Shown here piece by piece: positions 42,072-49,806 of a DNA stretch of 64,000 nucleotides (its first letter is position 1; every line of letters starts with the position of its first letter). The stretch comes from Leifsonia sp. CL147 (GTDB lineage Bacteria > Actinomycetota > Actinomycetes > Actinomycetales > Microbacteriaceae). The notes under the pieces were generated by a model that was given only the letters and a program-made list of their open reading frames with translations, searched no databases and was not told the origin of the DNA. The DNA is taken from the NCBI RefSeq assembly GCF_900114565.1, contig NZ_FOTM01000014.1:1-64000 (forward strand), given 5' to 3'. The position numbers and the translations under genes were made by a program.

Positions 42072-42925
42072 AGCGGCTGAGGATCGTGCACTCGACCGGC
42101 TACCGGTACGACGGCGACGTGACCGCATCGCACAACGAGGCGAGGATGCTGCCCGTCACCGGCGACCGTCAGCTCGTGCTCCACTCCTCCCTCGACGTGC
42201 AGCCGGTCTCCTCGCACCACCAGTACACCGACTACTGGGGCACGAGGGTCCTCGCCTTCGACGTGCTCGCCCCGCACAGCGAGCTGACGATCACGGCGAG
42301 CAGCCTCGTGGAGGTGCTCGAGGCGGAGCACCCCGCCTCGACGGTCGGCTGGGCGGAGCTCGCCGCTGTGGTCCCCCGCTCCCCCGCCTGCGTCGAGCAG
42401 CTCCGGCAGACGGCGCTGACCGCACCTCCCCCGTCGCTCGCCGAGCTCGCCGCCTCCGTGGCGGCCGCTGTGGCGCCCGCGGTCGACGGGCCGTGCGCTG
42501 CGGCGCTCGCCATCGTCGCCGCCGTGTCGTCCGAGATGGACTACGTGAGCGGCGTGACCGGCGTGCGCACCACGGCCGCCGAGGCGTGGGAGGCGCGCAG
42601 CGGAGTGTGCCAGGACATCGCCCACGTCGCGGTCGGCGCACTCCGGTCGGTCGGGATCCCGGCGCGGTACGTCTCCGGGTACCTGCACCCGAAGGCGGAG
42701 GCCGCCGTCGGCGAGACCGTCACCGGCGAGTCGCACGCCTGGGTGGAGTGGTTCTGCGGCAGCTGGCACGGGTACGACCCCACCAACGGCATTCCGATCG
42801 GCGACCGCCACGTGCGCGTCGGCCACGGCCGCGACTACACCGACGTCACTCCGCTCCGCGGTGTCTACGCCGGCAGCAGCGGATCGGAGCTGTTCGTCTC
42901 GGTCTCCATCACCCGGGAGGCGTGA
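42068..42925 (+). CDS. Transglutaminase-like protein
   Basis: Cysteine-peptidase/transglutaminase-fold protein, 285 aa. An N-terminal beta domain (MKRLRIVHSTGYRYDGDV with SHNEARMLP) precedes the core with catalytic Cys in SGVCQDIAHVAV, His in GESHAWVEWF and Asp in WHGYDPTNG. It may cleave or transfer amide bonds made by the ATP-grasp ligase. Last gene of the three-gene operon. It is cytoplasmic: no signal or membrane segment is seen. Confidence 0.94.
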   Translation: MKRLRIVHSTGYRYDGDVTASHNEARMLPVTGDRQLVLHSSLDVQPVSSHHQYTDYWGTRVLAFDVLAPHSELTITASSLVEVLEAEHPASTVGWAELAAVVPRSPACVEQLRQTALTAPPPSLAELAASVAAAVAPAVDGPCAAALAIVAAVSSEMDYVSGVTGVRTTAAEAWEARSGVCQDIAHVAVGALRSVGIPARYVSGYLHPKAEAAVGETVTGESHAWVEWFCGSWHGYDPTNGIPIGDRHVRVGHGRDYTDVTPLRGVYAGSSGSELFVSVSITREA

Positions 42926-42992
42926 CCGGCTGCCTTCTACAGGGCGGGGACCGAGCGTAGCCGGTCGTGGGCTCACCGGCTACGGTGATGCC

Positions 42993-43577
42993 ATGACAGA
43001 GCCGCAGCCTCATCGAACCGAAGGAGCGTCACAGCTTCCGCGGAGCGCTGCGGACATGGTCCGGGTCAGCAAGATGCTGTCCCTGACGCTTCGGCACGAC
43101 CCCGGCCAGGTCGGAGTCCAGCTCGATGGCGGCGGATGGGTGGATATCGACGTCCTCCTCGAGGCGTTCGCGCGCCACGGGATGGCGGTCAGCCGCGAAG
43201 AGCTTGACGACATTGTCGAGCAGAGCGACAAGCAACGTTTCGCGATCGCGAACCATCGCATCAGGGCGAACCAAGGTCACTCGATCGACGTGGACCTCGG
43301 ACTCGAACCTGCACTTCCGCCGGAGCTGCTGTTCCACGGCACGGCGGAGTCGTCGGTCGAGTCGATCCTGGCCACGGGGATCAATCCCGGGCAACGACGT
43401 CAGGTGCACTTATCCCTCGACGCGGAAACGGCCAGGAAGGTCGGCGCACGTCACGGACGGCCAGTCGTCCTGACCGTGCGCGCCGAGGCGATGGCGGAAG
43501 CGGGCCTGGAGTTCTTCCGCTCGGCCAACGGCGTGTGGCTGGTCGACGAGGTGCCGGCGAAGTTCGTCCGCCGATAG
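42993..43577 (+). CDS. kptA: RNA 2'-phosphotransferase (Tpt1/KptA)
   Basis: Moves an internal RNA 2'-phosphate to NAD+. In eukaryotes this finishes tRNA splicing; bacteria lack that pathway, so the role here is unclear. Conserved active-site blocks are LSLTLRHDPGQ, RFAIANHRIRANQGHSI, LFHGTAESSVESILATGI and QVHLSLDAETA. 194 aa is the usual size. Codon use looks a little less GC-rich than the preceding operon, from which it is separated by 67 bp, so it may have come by transfer. The ATG fits the family's N-terminus with an extra short leader. Confidence 0.92.
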   Translation: MTEPQPHRTEGASQLPRSAADMVRVSKMLSLTLRHDPGQVGVQLDGGGWVDIDVLLEAFARHGMAVSREELDDIVEQSDKQRFAIANHRIRANQGHSIDVDLGLEPALPPELLFHGTAESSVESILATGINPGQRRQVHLSLDAETARKVGARHGRPVVLTVRAEAMAEAGLEFFRSANGVWLVDEVPAKFVRR

Positions 43578-43629
43578 GCCGAACGCGTTTCTCATCCGCT
43601 CAGCGCACTAGTCGGTACTACGCGACCGG

Positions 43630-43908
43630 TCAGGCGCCGTAGCCGAAGATCGACTCGTCCTCCTGGTCGGCCTCGACCGGGTCGGAGTCCGGCTGGTCGA
43701 AGTGGTAGGCGACGAGACGCTGACCCTCCACCTCGCGCTCCTCGCCGGCGACGTACCAGAAGGTGGACTCGAGGCCCTCGACCGCGGCGATCACGCCGAT
43801 GCGCTCATCCACTTTGCCGTCGATGAGGAAACGGCGGTCGGTCTGGCCGGCGAGTGGTCCGTCCACGTACTCGACGATGTATTCGGGGTCCTGGCGTGCC
43901 TCGGTCAT
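43630..43908 (-). CDS. Small conserved protein, 92 aa, unknown function
   Basis: Acidic soluble protein: IVEYVDGPLAGQTDRRFLIDG, then ERIGVIAAVEGLESTFWYVAGEER and AYHFDQPDSDP, ending EDESIFGYGA. Mostly beta. No family recognised. Its ATG overlaps the stop of the kinase gene (4 bp), making it the last gene of the riboswitch-led ECF operon, though it may also be read separately. Confidence 0.7.
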   Translation of the reverse strand: MTEARQDPEYIVEYVDGPLAGQTDRRFLIDGKVDERIGVIAAVEGLESTFWYVAGEEREVEGQRLVAYHFDQPDSDPVEADQEDESIFGYGA

Positions 43909-44603
43909 GTGTCCAACCTAGTCCCGGATCGACGGTCGCGGACCCCGGCGCTCAGATCGAGGGCCGACACGTCGAGGATCAGCGCGGCGTGGTCGAGTGG
44001 ATGCTCGCGCGCCACGAAGCGGTCGAACTCCGCCTGCCAGGTGTCCCAGTGGGTGGCGAAGGTGTCGCCGTCGCGCGCCAAGGCGCGCTGCTTGCGGAGC
44101 GCGTCGTCGGCCCGCAGCCAGACGGTCAGGTCGGCGAGGGCCGCGTTGCGGACGGAGAGCGTGCCGCATCCCTCCACGATCAGCGGCTCGGGGCCGACGA
44201 CGGTCTCACGCCCGGCGGGACGGTCCGCCGCCCAGTCCCAGCGCTGCCAGGATCCTGCTCGGGAGGCACGGAGCGGCTCGAGCAGGTCGTCGCCGACCGC
44301 GGTGCTCGCCGCGTCGAGGCCGTCCCAGCCGGGGTAGAGGTCGTCCATCCGGACCAGCCGCGGGTGGCCCTTCGCGGGCCAGGCGGCGACCAGGAGGTCG
44401 GCCAGCAAGCTCTTGCCCGCACCGCTCGGACCGTCGATGAGGATGACGGGAGTGCGTCCGCCTGCCGTGGCGGCCTCCACGGCGTGGGTCACGGCGGCGA
44501 AAAGCGCGGCAAGACCGGCCGGCGTCGCGCCGGGCGCCTGCGCCGCATACTCAGGGGCCGACTCGCCTGCCGACTCGCCCGCCGACTCAGCCGAGCGGGG
44601 CAT
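43905..44603 (-). CDS. P-loop kinase of the uridine-kinase-like group
   Basis: The 232-aa protein has Walker A VILIDGPSGAGKSLLADLL (about 55), the phosphate-binding neighbourhood VRMDDLYPGWDGLD, and LIVEGCGTLSV as a Walker B-like strand, with DLTVWLRADDALRKQRALARDGD as the lid. The N-terminal 30 residues are Ser/Glu/Gly-rich and may be disordered. It overlaps the EcfT gene by 17 bp and lies in a thiamin-pyrophosphate-controlled transporter operon, so a role in phosphorylating an imported vitamin precursor is possible. Substrate cannot be read. Confidence 0.78.
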   Translation of the reverse strand: MPRSAESAGESAGESAPEYAAQAPGATPAGLAALFAAVTHAVEAATAGGRTPVILIDGPSGAGKSLLADLLVAAWPAKGHPRLVRMDDLYPGWDGLDAASTAVGDDLLEPLRASRAGSWQRWDWAADRPAGRETVVGPEPLIVEGCGTLSVRNAALADLTVWLRADDALRKQRALARDGDTFATHWDTWQAEFDRFVAREHPLDHAALILDVSALDLSAGVRDRRSGTRLDT

Positions 44604-45366
44604 TCCAGCTCCCGACGGCCACGGCCGCTGTGACCGCCGCCGCAGCGACCGCCAGCGCGACGGCCAGCGCCGCCCAGTCGCGCCCGCGAAAGACGGAGGG
44701 CCTCGCCCAGGTGCGTTGTCCGGGCGCGCCGAAGCCGCGCGCCTCCATCGCGGTCGCGAGCTTGGTCCCCCGACGCAGCGACAGCACGAAGAGGGCGAAC
44801 GACTGGCCCAGGAACCGGCGGATCGCGCCGGATTCGGCGACCCCGCGCGCCCGGCGGGCGAGGGTGAGCGCCCGCCAGTCCTCGGCGAACAGCCCGACCA
44901 GGCGGAGTCCGGCGAGGCCGCCGATCACGAACCGGGCGGGCAGCCGGAGGAGCTGCGCCAGGCCGTCCGCGAGGTCGGTCGGGTCGATGGTGACGAAGAG
45001 GAGCACGGCGGGCAGGCCGATCGCCAGCACGCGGAGGGCGGTCGCGGCGCCGAGGCCGATCGAGCCCTGGCTGATCTCCACCGCCCACCACTGCACATAG
45101 ACCGTGCCGGAGACCTGGCCGTAGAGGACCGTGGTCAGCCCGGCGAGCGGGGCGGCGATCCAGACCGGGGCGGTGCGCGCCAGGATGGTGCGCACCGGGA
45201 TGCCCGCGAAAGCCAGCAGCACCAGCTCGAGGATCAGGGCGACGCCCGCCGATACCGGATCGATGGAGAGCAGCAGCGCGACGGTTACGATGACGGAGGC
45301 GCCGAGCTTGGCGACCGGGTTCAGGGTCGCCAGCGGGCCGGTGCGGAGCGGCTGCACGAGCGTCAT
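44587..45366 (-). CDS. ecfT: ECF transporter transmembrane protein EcfT
   Basis: Membrane coupling subunit of an energy-coupling-factor transporter, 259 aa. About five hydrophobic spans (LGASVIVTVALLLSI, GVALILELVLLAFAGI, IGLGAATALRVLAIGLPAVLLFV, FVIGGLAGLRLVGLF) and the coupling helix motifs RRARGVAESGAIRRFLGQ and TAMEARGFGAPGQRTW that engage the ATPase. Linked to EcfA by ATGA and to the kinase gene by overlap. A few residues at the end (LAVAVAAAVTAAV) may be a final span. Confidence 0.92.
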   Translation of the reverse strand: MTLVQPLRTGPLATLNPVAKLGASVIVTVALLLSIDPVSAGVALILELVLLAFAGIPVRTILARTAPVWIAAPLAGLTTVLYGQVSGTVYVQWWAVEISQGSIGLGAATALRVLAIGLPAVLLFVTIDPTDLADGLAQLLRLPARFVIGGLAGLRLVGLFAEDWRALTLARRARGVAESGAIRRFLGQSFALFVLSLRRGTKLATAMEARGFGAPGQRTWARPSVFRGRDWAALAVALAVAAAAVTAAVAVGSWNAPLG

Positions 45367-46883
45367 GCGGTCACCTCCGCCGCATCCAGCCGGAGGGATG
45401 CGGCACCCACGGCGCGCACGAACTCCGCGTCGTGGGTGGCGGCGACGATGGCGTGACCCTCGTGTCGGAGGGCGGCGATCATCCGCACCAGCTCCTGCCA
45501 GGTGCGGGCGTCCTGCCCGAAGGTCGGCTCGTCCAGCACCAGGAGGCGGGGTCGCGTCGCGAGGGCCGTCGCCACCGAGAGCCGGCGCTTCTGACCGCCG
45601 GAGAGCGTGAACGGGTTCGCCGCGGCGGCATCGGTCAGCGCGAGGCGGTCGAGCAGTTCATCCACGCGTTCGTCGACCTCGGTCGTCGGCAGGTGGAGCG
45701 CGCGCGGGCCGGCGGCGAGCTCGTCGCGGACCGTGCCTGCGATGAACTGGTGCTCCGGATTCTGGAAGACGCTTCCGATGCGCGTGAGCAGCTCGCGCGA
45801 GCGCCAGGATGCGGGATCGGAGGAGGCGCCGTCGGCCAGGGCGGGCTCGGCGATCAGCTCACCGCCGAGACCGGGAAGCAGGCCGCCGAGGGTGAGGGCG
45901 AGGGTCGACTTGCCGGAGCCGTTCCGCCCGGTGAGAGCGAATGCGGAGCCCGCGCGCACCTCGAGATCGACCGGATGCCCGACCGGCACAACGACGGCCG
46001 CACCCGCCCGCGCACGGCGACGGCGACGGGAGCGACGTGGGCGTGTCGTCGTCGCACGACCGAACGCGAGCGAGCGCGCGGTCAGCAGCGGCATCCCTTC
46101 GGGAACGACGGGCGCGTCCGGGACGGGCGTGCCGGGCAGCCAGACACCGGCGCGCCCGAGCTCGCCGTCGGTATCGGCCAGCACGGCGTCCGGCGGTCCG
46201 TCGGCGAGCACGCCGCCGTCCGCTGCCAGCACGACGACCCGGGTGACGAGGTCCCGCCACACAGCGACGCGGTGCTCCACCACGACGAGCGTGGCGCCGG
46301 TCGCCTCGAGTGCGGCGCGCACCGCATCCCGTACTTCGAGGACGCCCTCGGGGTCGAGATTCGCGGTGGGCTCGTCGAGCAGCAGCAGGCCGGGACGCAT
46401 CGCCAGCAGACCCGCCAGCGCCAGGCGCTGCTTCTGGCCGCCGGAGAGCTGAGCCGTGGGGTGGTCGAGGGGCACGTCGAGGCCGACCTCTGCGAGCGAG
46501 CGCCGGACGCGCATCCACAGCTCGTCGCGCGGCACACCGAGGTTCTCGCCGGCGAAAGCGACATCGTCGCCCACCCGGGCGAGGATGACCTGGGCGTCCG
46601 GGTCCTGCAGCAGCAGTCCGGCCGTCCCCCGCGCCTGAGCTGGCGGGCGCCCGGCGACGGTCAGCGACCCGGCGGACTCGCCGTCGTCGTCGCCGCCGAG
46701 CACGCCCGCGAGGCCGGCGAGCAGCGTGCTCTTGCCGGCGCCGGACGCGCCGAGCAGCAGCACCCGCTCCCCCGGCTCGATGCACAGATCGACACCGCGA
46801 ACCGCCCACGCGCTTCGTCCCTCGTACCGCCAGCCCCAGTCGGCGACGCGAACCGCCGCCGGGGGGCCCTCTCCCGTGCTCAC
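45363..46883 (-). CDS. ecfA: ECF transporter ATP-binding protein, two NBDs fused
   Basis: Energiser of an ECF vitamin transporter; both ATPase halves are in one 506-aa chain. First half: GASGAGKST (about 53), LLLQDPDAQVIL, LSGGQKQRLALAG, LLLLDEPTANLDPEG. Second half: GRNGSGKST (about 310), FQNPEHQFIAGTVRDELA, LSGGQKRRLSVATAL, LLVLDEPTFGQDART. A basic linker with a poly-Arg run (RPRRSRRRRRARAG) joins them. The GTG start at 46883 lies 5 bp after the EcfS stop. The extended frame to 47321 is not used. Confidence 0.93.
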   Translation of the reverse strand: MSTGEGPPAAVRVADWGWRYEGRSAWAVRGVDLCIEPGERVLLLGASGAGKSTLLAGLAGVLGGDDDGESAGSLTVAGRPPAQARGTAGLLLQDPDAQVILARVGDDVAFAGENLGVPRDELWMRVRRSLAEVGLDVPLDHPTAQLSGGQKQRLALAGLLAMRPGLLLLDEPTANLDPEGVLEVRDAVRAALEATGATLVVVEHRVAVWRDLVTRVVVLAADGGVLADGPPDAVLADTDGELGRAGVWLPGTPVPDAPVVPEGMPLLTARSLAFGRATTTRPRRSRRRRRARAGAAVVVPVGHPVDLEVRAGSAFALTGRNGSGKSTLALTLGGLLPGLGGELIAEPALADGASSDPASWRSRELLTRIGSVFQNPEHQFIAGTVRDELAAGPRALHLPTTEVDERVDELLDRLALTDAAAANPFTLSGGQKRRLSVATALATRPRLLVLDEPTFGQDARTWQELVRMIAALRHEGHAIVAATHDAEFVRAVGAASLRLDAAEVTA

Positions 46884-46888
46884 CGTCG

Positions 46889-47512
46889 TCAGGCCTGCGC
46901 GGTCCCCCGCGCCTCGCGGCCCGCGGCGAAACGGCTCAACGCCCCGGTCCGCGCGAGGGCGCGCACCAGCAGCCAGGAGCCGAGACCCGCCACGATCAGG
47001 CCCGAGATCGTCGTGGTGATCGCGTAGACGACGATGAACTCCGCCTTCGATCCGGGGTACCAGTACAGGAGGTCGAGGATGGACTCGGCGACGCCTGCGC
47101 CTGCACCCGCCAGCAGAGCGGGGACGAGCCGCCAGTTCGCGTAGAGGAACAGGGCGAAGACGATCTCCGCGCCGAGTCCCTGCACCACGCCGGAGAGCAG
47201 GGTGGCGACACCCCACTGCGTGCCGATCAGGGCCGAGACGACCGCGGCGACGAGCTCGCCGAACAGCGCGGCGCCCGGCTTGCGGACGATGAGAGCGACG
47301 AGGACGCCCGCGAACAGCCACGGGCCGTTGATGATGCCCTGGAAGCCGGGCAGGACGGTCCCCACGGGGCCGGAGATGGGATTGGAGACGATGTCCCAGA
47401 CCCAGAAGACGACTCCGGATGCGACGGCGACGACGCTCGCGACGACGATATCGACGACCCTCCAGCGCAGGACGCGCGACGAAAGGCCGGTGGAGGAGAT
47501 GGTTGCGTGCAC
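46889..47512 (-). CDS. ykoE: ECF transporter S component, YkoE type (HMP/thiamin precursor)
   Basis: Substrate-binding membrane subunit of 207 aa with about five to six spans (VVDIVVASVVAVASGVVFWVWDIV, GPWLFAGVLVALIV, LFGELVAAVVSALIG, FALFLYANWRLVPALLAGAG, VVYAITTTISGLIVAGLGSWL). YkoE-type proteins import hydroxymethylpyrimidine or related thiamin precursors. The TPP riboswitch directly upstream confirms the vitamin link. The GTG at 47512 has GAAAGGG 9 nt upstream; the longer frame to 47578 runs into the riboswitch and is rejected. First gene of the operon with ecfA, ecfT and a P-loop kinase. Confidence 0.9.
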   Translation of the reverse strand: MHATISSTGLSSRVLRWRVVDIVVASVVAVASGVVFWVWDIVSNPISGPVGTVLPGFQGIINGPWLFAGVLVALIVRKPGAALFGELVAAVVSALIGTQWGVATLLSGVVQGLGAEIVFALFLYANWRLVPALLAGAGAGVAESILDLLYWYPGSKAEFIVVYAITTTISGLIVAGLGSWLLVRALARTGALSRFAAGREARGTAQA

Positions 47513-47556
47513 TGTACGTGCCCTTTCATTCAGCGAAACAGGGCACGGGATGTGAG

Positions 47557-47648
47557 AAGGTCCTCCCTGCGCTGGCATGACCCAGATCAGGTTCGACGGT
47601 CGAGACTTGGAGAAGTCTCCTCTCAGCCCGGCTCACCGGACTCCCGTG
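47557..47648 (-). promoter_or_regulatory. TPP riboswitch (THI element)
   Basis: Reading the minus strand from 47648: CGGGAG, the CTGAGAGG pyrimidine-binding segment, then ACC and GTCGAACCTGATCTGGGT, followed by CATGCCAGCGCAGGGAGG. These are the conserved pieces of the thiamin pyrophosphate riboswitch. It lies 45 bp before the YkoE start, so it probably lowers expression of the transporter operon when TPP is abundant, likely by hiding the ribosome-binding site. Confidence 0.95.
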
Positions 47649-47706
47649 TTCGCACCCAGTGTATCCCTCGCGCCGCGCATCCATTCGCCGGGCCCGGGCG
47701 CGCGGG

Positions 47707-47742
47707 CGAGAACAGTCGCTTCACCCTCGGCGACTGTTCTCG
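47707..47742 (-). terminator. Hairpin terminator of the YtfJ-like gene
   Basis: Arms CGAGAACAGTCGC (47707-47719) and GCGACTGTTCTCG (47730-47742) pair perfectly over 13 bp with a 10-nt loop. It isolates the riboswitch operon from the upstream genes on the same strand. Confidence 0.85.
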
Positions 47743-47755
47743 AAGTGCTCGGGGA

Positions 47756-48088
47756 CTACTTCTTGAGCGCGCGGATGACGCGGGCCCAGGCGTGGCCTGC
47801 CACCCAGAAGAAGGGGATGCCGACCGCCAGCAGGGTGATCAGGTTGGGGCGGAAGCGGACGCCCAGCTCGTCGGATATGTAGGCGCCGAACGGGACGGCC
47901 ATCCCGCCGCCGCCACCGCCGCCCGGGTTGTCCTCACCGCCCTCGCCCATACCTCCGCCGCCGAAACCGAACTGCACGGCGGCGACCGGGACGATGGTCG
48001 TGCCATCCAGGACGATCGGTTCGCCGTAGACCGACTTGATACCGGAGCCGCTGATGGTCTCCGCGAGCTTGAGGGTGATGTTCGTCAT
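47756..48088 (-). CDS. GerW/YtfJ-family protein
   Basis: The 110-aa protein begins MTNITLKLAETISGSGIKSVYGEPIVLDG, the GerW (YtfJ) signature, followed by TIVPVAAVQFGFGGG and a Gly-rich stretch (about 53-65), then a hydrophobic C-terminal helix (LITLLAVGIPFFWVAGHAW) not always present in the family. In Bacillus this family affects spore germination; in non-sporulating Actinobacteria its role is unknown. The start has a GTG alternative 9 bp upstream. Ends at a hairpin. Confidence 0.85.
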   Translation of the reverse strand: MTNITLKLAETISGSGIKSVYGEPIVLDGTTIVPVAAVQFGFGGGGMGEGGEDNPGGGGGGGMAVPFGAYISDELGVRFRPNLITLLAVGIPFFWVAGHAWARVIRALKK

Positions 48089-48140
48089 GGAAGCCACCGT
48101 AGCGCGCGCCCTTCGGCCTGACCAGGCACCCGAGGCCGGC

Positions 48141-49415
48141 TCAATCGCTCACGTACTTCGGGTTGCGTCCGTCCTGCTCCTCCTCGTCGGCGTCCCGCGA
48201 ACGGCGGACGAGGGAGGCGGGCCCGATCGCGCCGCGCCCGAAGCGTGCGCTCACCGCATCCAGGGTCCGCTCCGTCTCGCGCCACTCCTCGTCGGGATCC
48301 CACAGTGCGAGCGCGTCTCCGCCGGCGTCGAGCAGCTGCTCGGCACGCACCCCGATCAGGCGGAGCGGGGTCTGCCGGACATCCAGGCCGAGCGCCCCGA
48401 AGACATCCCAGGCCTCCTCGAAGAGGCGCCGGCCCACGTTGGTCGGCTCGGCCAGGGTGCGGGAGCGGGTGATCGTGCGGAAGTCCGAGAAGCGGACCTT
48501 GATCGCGACGGTGCGCGCCACCAGCTCGTGTTTCCGCAGCCGCTCGCCGACCCGGCCGGAGAGCCGGAGGAATTCGCGGCGGAGGGTGTCCAGGTCTCCG
48601 ACGTCGACGCCGAAGGTGTTCTCGTGCCCGATGCTCTTCTCGCGCGACTCCGTGACGATGCGGCGCGCATCCCTCCCGTTCGCCAGGTCGTGCAGGCGCC
48701 GGCCGCCGGCATCCCCGATCGCCTTCTGCAGCACGTGCAGCGGGGCATCCGCGAGATCGGCGACCGTGAGCAGGCCCATCCGCTCGAGCGACGCCTGGGT
48801 GCTGGCGCCGACACCCCAGAGCGCGCCGACCGGGAGAGGACGGAGGAAGGCGAGCGTCTCGGCGCGCGGGATGACCAGGAGCCCGTCGGGCTTCGCGCGA
48901 CCCGACGCGAGCTTCGCCATGAACTTCGTCGCGGCCACGCCGACCGAGCAGGTGAGGCCGGTCTCCTCGAAGACGCGGGAGCGGATCAGCTCGGCGATGC
49001 GCCGAGGCGACCCGAGCAGACGCCGCGCGCCCGACACATCCAGGAAGGCTTCGTCGATGCTGAGCGGCTCGACCAGGGGCGTGACCTCGTGGAAGATGTC
49101 CATGACAGCGGCCGAGTACCGGGTGTAGCGCTCGTAGTGCGGCGTCAGGATGATCGCGTTCGGGCACAGCCGCAGAGCCTGCGACATCGGCATCGCACTG
49201 CGGACGCCGTACCGTCGCGCCTCGTACGTCGCGCTCGTCACGACGCCACGGCCGCCGGCGTGTCCGACGATGGCGGGCTTGCCGCGTGCGTCCGGGCGCT
49301 CCAGCAGTTCGACGGACGCGAAGAACGCATCCATGTCGACGTGCAGGATGGCGGCCTCCGAGTCGTCGACGTCGGACGCGCTCACCTGGCGCTGGCTGCC
49401 GTCTGCTCGTCCCAC
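48141..49415 (-). CDS. dinB: DNA polymerase IV (Y-family)
   Basis: Translesion polymerase of 424 aa. Catalytic residues are in HVDMDAFFASVELLE (Asp) and PLSIDEAFLDVSG (Asp-Glu). Other blocks: YGVRSAMPMSQALRLCP, VGVAATKFMAKLASGRAKP, and the C-terminal little-finger region with SIGHENTFGVDVGD. A disordered, charged C-terminus follows (DADEEEQDGRNPKYVSD), without an obvious beta-clamp motif I can name. Starts with GTG at 49415 just after a possible GGGAG; a later start VSASDVDDSEAAILHV is possible. Confidence 0.94.
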   Translation of the reverse strand: MGRADGSQRQVSASDVDDSEAAILHVDMDAFFASVELLERPDARGKPAIVGHAGGRGVVTSATYEARRYGVRSAMPMSQALRLCPNAIILTPHYERYTRYSAAVMDIFHEVTPLVEPLSIDEAFLDVSGARRLLGSPRRIAELIRSRVFEETGLTCSVGVAATKFMAKLASGRAKPDGLLVIPRAETLAFLRPLPVGALWGVGASTQASLERMGLLTVADLADAPLHVLQKAIGDAGGRRLHDLANGRDARRIVTESREKSIGHENTFGVDVGDLDTLRREFLRLSGRVGERLRKHELVARTVAIKVRFSDFRTITRSRTLAEPTNVGRRLFEEAWDVFGALGLDVRQTPLRLIGVRAEQLLDAGGDALALWDPDEEWRETERTLDAVSARFGRGAIGPASLVRRSRDADEEEQDGRNPKYVSD

Positions 49416-49469
49416 CTCCCTACCTTCTCACCCGCACCCGACGCCCGCACCCTCCCTGCGAAGCGCGCG

Positions 49470-49784
49470 ACATTCGTCACGAATGTGCACTCTCACCCCC
49501 GCCAGCGCAACATTCGTCACGAATGTGCACTCCCAAACCCGGCCCCACCCCCGCCAACGCGACATTCGTCACGAATGTGCACTCTCGCCCCCGCCAGCGC
49601 GACATTCGTCACGAATGTCCACCCCCACCCCCGCCAACGCCAGCGCGACATTCGTCACGAATGTGCACTCTCACCCCCACCAGCGCAACATTCGTCACGA
49701 ATGTGCACTCTCACCCCCGCCAGCGCAACATTCGTCACGAATGTGCACCCCCACCCCCGCCAGCGCCACATTCGTGACGAATGG
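49470..49784. repeat. Array B: eight copies of the same palindrome, mostly 40-bp pitch
   Basis: The core ACATTCGTCACGAATGT of array A recurs at 49470, 49510, 49562, 49602, 49648, 49688, 49728 and 49768, giving steps of 40, 52, 40, 46, 40, 40 and 40. The last copy has a central G and ends in GG; the fourth has a C after the core. Spacers are C-rich (CACTCTCACCCCCGCCAGCGC) and unrelated to array A. It fills the gap between dinB and the aldo/keto reductase. Reading frames across it are by-products of the repeat. Confidence 0.97.
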
Positions 49785-49806
49785 GCAATCGAGATACGTT
49801 GGAGCC

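Noticed and set aside
47513-47578. Longer YkoE start at 47578
   Set aside because: It would place the coding region inside the TPP riboswitch; GTG 47512 after GAAAGGG fits better.
33434-49784. CRISPR arrays at the two palindrome clusters
   Set aside because: Repeats are short perfect palindromes and the spacers within each array are near-identical instead of unique; no cas genes are present. Chance open frames across them (HIRHEC or TFVTNVH repeats) arise from the repeat and are not proteins.
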